NCBI GenBank assembly: GCA_020850995.1
Contig: JADZDP010000113.1
Coordinates: 1 to 46,732 of the forward strand
Direction of reading: 5' to 3'
From: Deltaproteobacteria bacterium
Lineage (GTDB): Bacteria; Myxococcota; UBA727; VGSZ01
Length of the DNA: 46,732 nucleotides
The notes under the pieces were generated by a model that ran no database searches, was not told the DNA's origin, and worked only from the letters and a program-made list of their open reading frames with translations. Both the position numbers and the translations under genes were made by a program. Shown here piece by piece: positions 43,681 to 46,732 of the stretch (the first letter of the stretch is position 1; the number at the start of each line of letters is the position of its first letter).

Positions 43681-46157
43681 CGACGACGCGTGCCCCAACC
43701 CTCGTGCTCACGCTCGTCGCGCTCTCCGCATGCGACGCGCCCGTGGCACCCGCGGCGTCGCCACCTGCCACGCCCGCGGACGGCGACCTGGAGATGGGCC
43801 CCGAGCTCCTCTGGGCGCCCACCGACGGGATCCTGCTGTTCCCCGACGAGAGCGCGGAGCTGGTGCCCGACCTGGTACGCGCCGACGCCCCCGTCGACGC
43901 CGTGCGCGCAGAGCTGCTCGCCTATGTGTCGGCGCAGGGCGGCGCGCGCGCCGACACACCGCTCGCCTTCGAGCTCTCGGACAAGCTCGACCCGGTGAGC
44001 GTGCCGCTGGCCGTAGAGCTGGTCCGTCTCGACGACGGGCAACGAGTGGGCTTCGACCTGTCCCTGACGCTCGAGGGCAAGGGCGCGCGCCTCGACCCGC
44101 GCGCCGCTCTCGAGGTGGGAGCGCGCTATGCCCTGGCGGTGCGGGGTGGCGCCGGCGGACTGCGCGGCACCGAGCAGGCCGCGCGCGCGTCGGCGAGCTT
44201 CCGCTGCATGCTGGCGTTGGCGGGGCGGGCCCCCGACGACAGCGGCGACCCCTGCGGCGAGCTGCCCGGCGCCGAGACCGACGCTGACCTCGAACGCACC
44301 TTGGCCACGCTCGGCGTTGCGCTGACGCCCACCCTCGACCGCCTGCAGGAGCTCGGCGTGCCTCCGGAGACGCTGCTCGGGCTCGGCGCCTTCACGGTCA
44401 CCGACGGTCCCACGGCGTTGCTCGACACGACGGCGGGGCCCTGGCCGAGCGACCTGGCGACCAACGAGGTCGGTGCACCGAACCTGCCCGTCCTCGACGT
44501 GCCGGGGCTCGACGTCGAGGCCATCGCCGCGGCTGTCGCGGACGTGCCCGGCTTCTCCCCCTCGGCGCGCATGCGCGTGCCGTTCACCTGCGCGCTCGAC
44601 GACGACGCTGCGGCGCCAGCGCTCTACGCGCTCGACGGTGCGGCGGGTTACCCCGACGTGGCGGTGGAGCACTCGCGCAGCGCCGACGAGCGCATGGCCT
44701 TCCTGCGCGCGCGCCCGGCGTTGGCTGCGGCGGCGCGCTACGCCCTGGTGGTGCGCGACGACGCCACCTGCGGCGGCGCTTCGGTCGCCCCCTCGCTCGA
44801 CGCCGCGCTCCTGCGCGCGCGCCGGCCCTTGCGTGCCGACGGGCGCTCCACCACGGCGCTGCTCACCGACGCGCAAGCGGCCCGCCTCGAGCCGGTGCGC
44901 GCGGCGGTGGCGCCGCTCTTGGATTCGCTCGGCGAGCGCGGGCTCGATCGCTCCCGCGTGGCCCTGGCCGTGCCCTTCACTACCCTCGACGCCGCGGCCT
45001 TTGTCGAGGTCCACACCGCGGCGCTCACCGAGCGCGCCGTGGCCCCCGGCCTCGCCGACGTCGTCGTGGCCACTCCTTGGGATCGCGGCGTGTGGGCCGT
45101 GATGCCTAACGTCGACACCGTGGTGAGCGGCAGCTTCCGCTCGCTCGAGCACATCGACGCGCACACGCTGCGGCGCTTCCCCGGGGGACCGGTCGAGTCG
45201 CAGGTGCCCTTCGTGCTCACGGTGCCACCGCACGGCGATGCGCCCATCCCCGTGTTGGTGTTCGGCCACGGCCTCACGACCACCAAGGAGCTCGCGTTTC
45301 TCATGGCCGACCGCCTCGCGCAGGAGGGCTTCGCCACGCTGGCCATCGACCTGCCGTTCCATGGCGAGCGCTCGGTCTGCACCGAGGATCTGCACTGCGC
45401 GCTTGGGCAGCACTGTGCCGACGACCACACGTGCAAGGACGCCGACGATCAACCGGGATCGCTGGCTGTGGTCGACTCGCTGTGGCCCGACGGCCCCGAG
45501 GTACCGCTGGCCACGGGCGCCGCCTTCATCCTCATCGATGATCTGGTCGCATCACGCGACCACGTGCTGCAAGGTTCCGTCGACCTCACCCAAGCGCTGC
45601 GCCTCCTCGAGAGCGGCGCGCTCGACGCCACCGTGCCCGGCATGACGCTGTCGCGGGACGATTGGAGCTGGTTCGGGGTGTCCTTAGGCGGCATCTATGG
45701 CGCCACCTTGGCCGGGTTGACGACGTCGATCGGCTCCTTCGCGCTCAACGTGCCGGGGGCCGACTTCGTGGTCATCCTCGAGCGATCGAGCGTCATCGCG
45801 CCGCTGTTGGCGAGCTCGCTGGACCGCATGGGCATCGCGCAAGACAGCGAGCAGTTCCGCGACTACGAGGACCTGGCGCACCTGGTGCTCGACCCCGTGG
45901 ACCCGCTCAACCTGGCGCCGCGGGCGACCCTGCGTCGCCCTGACGGGTGGGCGAGCAAGCGCCTGCTCATCCAGGCCGCCGAGTCCGATCGCGTCATCCC
46001 AAACGACGCCACACACATCCTGGCGGCGGCCACCGGCGTCGCTGCCGACGAGTACACGCCGCTCATCTCGAACCACATCTTCTTCTTCGACCCCGCGTCC
46101 TTCGAGGGGGCGCGCGCGCGCGACGACGCGTACCGCTTCCTCGCGTCGCGGCCGTGA
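43677..46157 (+). CDS. Large alpha/beta-hydrolase lipoprotein
   Basis: An 826-residue lipoprotein (signal ending LSAC, Cys19) without a Glu-Gly tract. The N-terminal 500 residues are beta-rich (Big-like units such as LLFPDESAELVPDL and GARYALAVRGG). The C-terminal hydrolase has PVLVFGHGLTTTKE (oxyanion region), the nucleophile elbow GVSLGG (Ser669) and an acid/His part (RLLIQAAESDRVIP with Asp, late NHIFFF with His). A Cys-rich module, C568-x5-C574-x5-C580-x5-C586, interrupts the fold. It resembles the Pla-1/Cef-type surface lipases. ATG overlaps the DNase I-like stop (ATGA), so both are exported together. Confidence 0.78.
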   Translation: MTTTRAPTLVLTLVALSACDAPVAPAASPPATPADGDLEMGPELLWAPTDGILLFPDESAELVPDLVRADAPVDAVRAELLAYVSAQGGARADTPLAFELSDKLDPVSVPLAVELVRLDDGQRVGFDLSLTLEGKGARLDPRAALEVGARYALAVRGGAGGLRGTEQAARASASFRCMLALAGRAPDDSGDPCGELPGAETDADLERTLATLGVALTPTLDRLQELGVPPETLLGLGAFTVTDGPTALLDTTAGPWPSDLATNEVGAPNLPVLDVPGLDVEAIAAAVADVPGFSPSARMRVPFTCALDDDAAAPALYALDGAAGYPDVAVEHSRSADERMAFLRARPALAAAARYALVVRDDATCGGASVAPSLDAALLRARRPLRADGRSTTALLTDAQAARLEPVRAAVAPLLDSLGERGLDRSRVALAVPFTTLDAAAFVEVHTAALTERAVAPGLADVVVATPWDRGVWAVMPNVDTVVSGSFRSLEHIDAHTLRRFPGGPVESQVPFVLTVPPHGDAPIPVLVFGHGLTTTKELAFLMADRLAQEGFATLAIDLPFHGERSVCTEDLHCALGQHCADDHTCKDADDQPGSLAVVDSLWPDGPEVPLATGAAFILIDDLVASRDHVLQGSVDLTQALRLLESGALDATVPGMTLSRDDWSWFGVSLGGIYGATLAGLTTSIGSFALNVPGADFVVILERSSVIAPLLASSLDRMGIAQDSEQFRDYEDLAHLVLDPVDPLNLAPRATLRRPDGWASKRLLIQAAESDRVIPNDATHILAAATGVAADEYTPLISNHIFFFDPASFEGARARDDAYRFLASRP

Positions 46158-46200
46158 GCGGCGCTTCGCCCGCCGCGCCACCTGCGCTACCCTGCGCACC

Positions 46201-46653
46201 GTGAGCGATCCGCTCGACACCCTGCTGGCCGCGCTGTCTCGCCTCGACGACGACGGCAACCGCGTGTTTCCGGTGGACGAGGTGCGCCACGCTATCCCGC
46301 TCGTAGTGCTGCTCAGTGGCCTCGAGCTGGCGACGCTGAGCGAGGGCGTGCAGCGGCTCATGGTCGAGACCATGCTCGACGCCGGCGTCGACCTCGACCT
46401 CGACACCGCGGAGGGCGACGACATCGCCGCCGCGTTGGCCGCCTGGTACCACGAGCGCCCGGTAGCGCCGGCGCTGCTCGAGGAGATCCGCAAGGCCTTC
46501 GAAGGCGGTGCCGATGCCCCCTCGAGGGCCGCCCGCGCGCTTCTCGGCAGCGAGCGGCCGAAGGGCGTCCTCGGCGGCGGCGAGCGCCCCCCCGGCACCG
46601 TCCCCGGCCCGCTCGGTCGCCTCGCCTCGGTGACGCAGCGCACCAAGAAGTGA
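46201..46653 (+). CDS. Small cytoplasmic protein, unknown function
   Basis: A 150-residue protein from GTG 46201, in the 43 bases after the lipase gene. The body is helical and acidic (LDTLLAALSRLDDDGNRVFP, AAALAAWYHERPVAPALLEEI), with a Gly/Pro/Arg-rich end. No signal peptide, Cys or catalytic motif. The codon pattern is like its neighbours, so it is probably real. No clear ribosome binding site. Confidence 0.55.
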   Translation: MSDPLDTLLAALSRLDDDGNRVFPVDEVRHAIPLVVLLSGLELATLSEGVQRLMVETMLDAGVDLDLDTAEGDDIAAALAAWYHERPVAPALLEEIRKAFEGGADAPSRAARALLGSERPKGVLGGGERPPGTVPGPLGRLASVTQRTKK

Positions 46654-46702
46654 CAGCCGGCGCGCGACCTCGCTCGTGAGCCAAAAGGGCGGCGCTCGCG
46701 CT

Positions 46703-46732
46703 ATTCAGTGCGGGATTCAGTGCGGGATTCAG
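46703..46732 (+). repeat. 12-bp tandem repeat at the right edge
   Basis: ATTCAGTGCGGG occurs twice in tandem (46703-46714, 46715-46726), then ATTCAG begins a third copy as the window ends. The number of copies beyond cannot be known. Confidence 0.8.

Overview
The window is high-GC DNA with dense coding on both strands. It reads like a Myxococcota or related deltaproteobacterial-type chromosome. The signs are many lipoproteins with a Glu-Gly repeat linker after the lipobox, a Ser/Thr kinase with the HRDVSP catalytic loop, a DksA-like protein lacking most zinc cysteines, a C-terminal Cys/hydrophobic/poly-Arg tail resembling the MYXO-CTERM anchor, and an NtrC-type regulator. No phage, transposon, CRISPR or rRNA is visible. 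The assignment to phylum is inference.

Left part (1-5.6 kb). A non-coding stretch with palindromic repeats (1-336) is followed by a doubtful small reverse gene. Then comes a divergent two-component pair: a cytoplasmic histidine kinase (reverse), whose N-terminus looks like a globin-type sensor without a haem-binding histidine, and an NtrC-class regulator (forward). Two universal stress proteins and a Cys-cluster/CBS-pair protein follow the regulator closely, which suggests one stress-signalling unit.

Phosphate regulon (5.66-14.0 kb). phoB, phoR, pstS, pstC, pstA, pstB and phoU run in one direction with overlapping or close junctions. A convergent phosphate-selective-type porin follows. Well-formed Pho boxes with an 11-base period lie before phoB and before pstS, and a weaker one lies before the porin. 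The window therefore holds sensing, the inner-membrane transporter and probably the outer-membrane pore.

Housekeeping section (14.1-26 kb). It contains tRNA-Gly(GCC) with a perfect 22-bp hairpin beside it, an HExxH metalloprotein, ftsY, a membrane-anchored Ser/Thr kinase, a DksA/TraR-like protein, arginine decarboxylase (speA) and an agmatinase-family enzyme (speB). speA and speB give arginine to agmatine to putrescine. Between them lies a two-gene unit: an exported S55-type (SpoIVB-like) peptidase and a large exported propeller-like protein.

Surface and envelope section (26-46.7 kb). A tight four-gene unit (TonB-like, lipoprotein, HEYGH zincin lipoprotein, small outer-membrane-type protein) is followed by many exported proteins of little-known role. 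They include a CnaB-like repeat lipoprotein, a CsgG-like protein coupled to a Gly-rich lipoprotein, a barrel-like protein, a protein-glutaminase-like enzyme, a propeller lipoprotein, an MscS channel, an 843-residue protein made of three tandem ~260-residue modules, a DNase I-fold lipoprotein and an alpha/beta-hydrolase lipoprotein. Three of these carry in-frame hexanucleotide repeats coding for Glu-Gly.

The most unexplained signal is a 51-bp element present twice (682-732 reverse, 29219-29269 forward). The copies match at 47 of 51 positions. Each starts 9-10 bases after a stop codon on the same strand, and all four differences fall outside the predicted stem.
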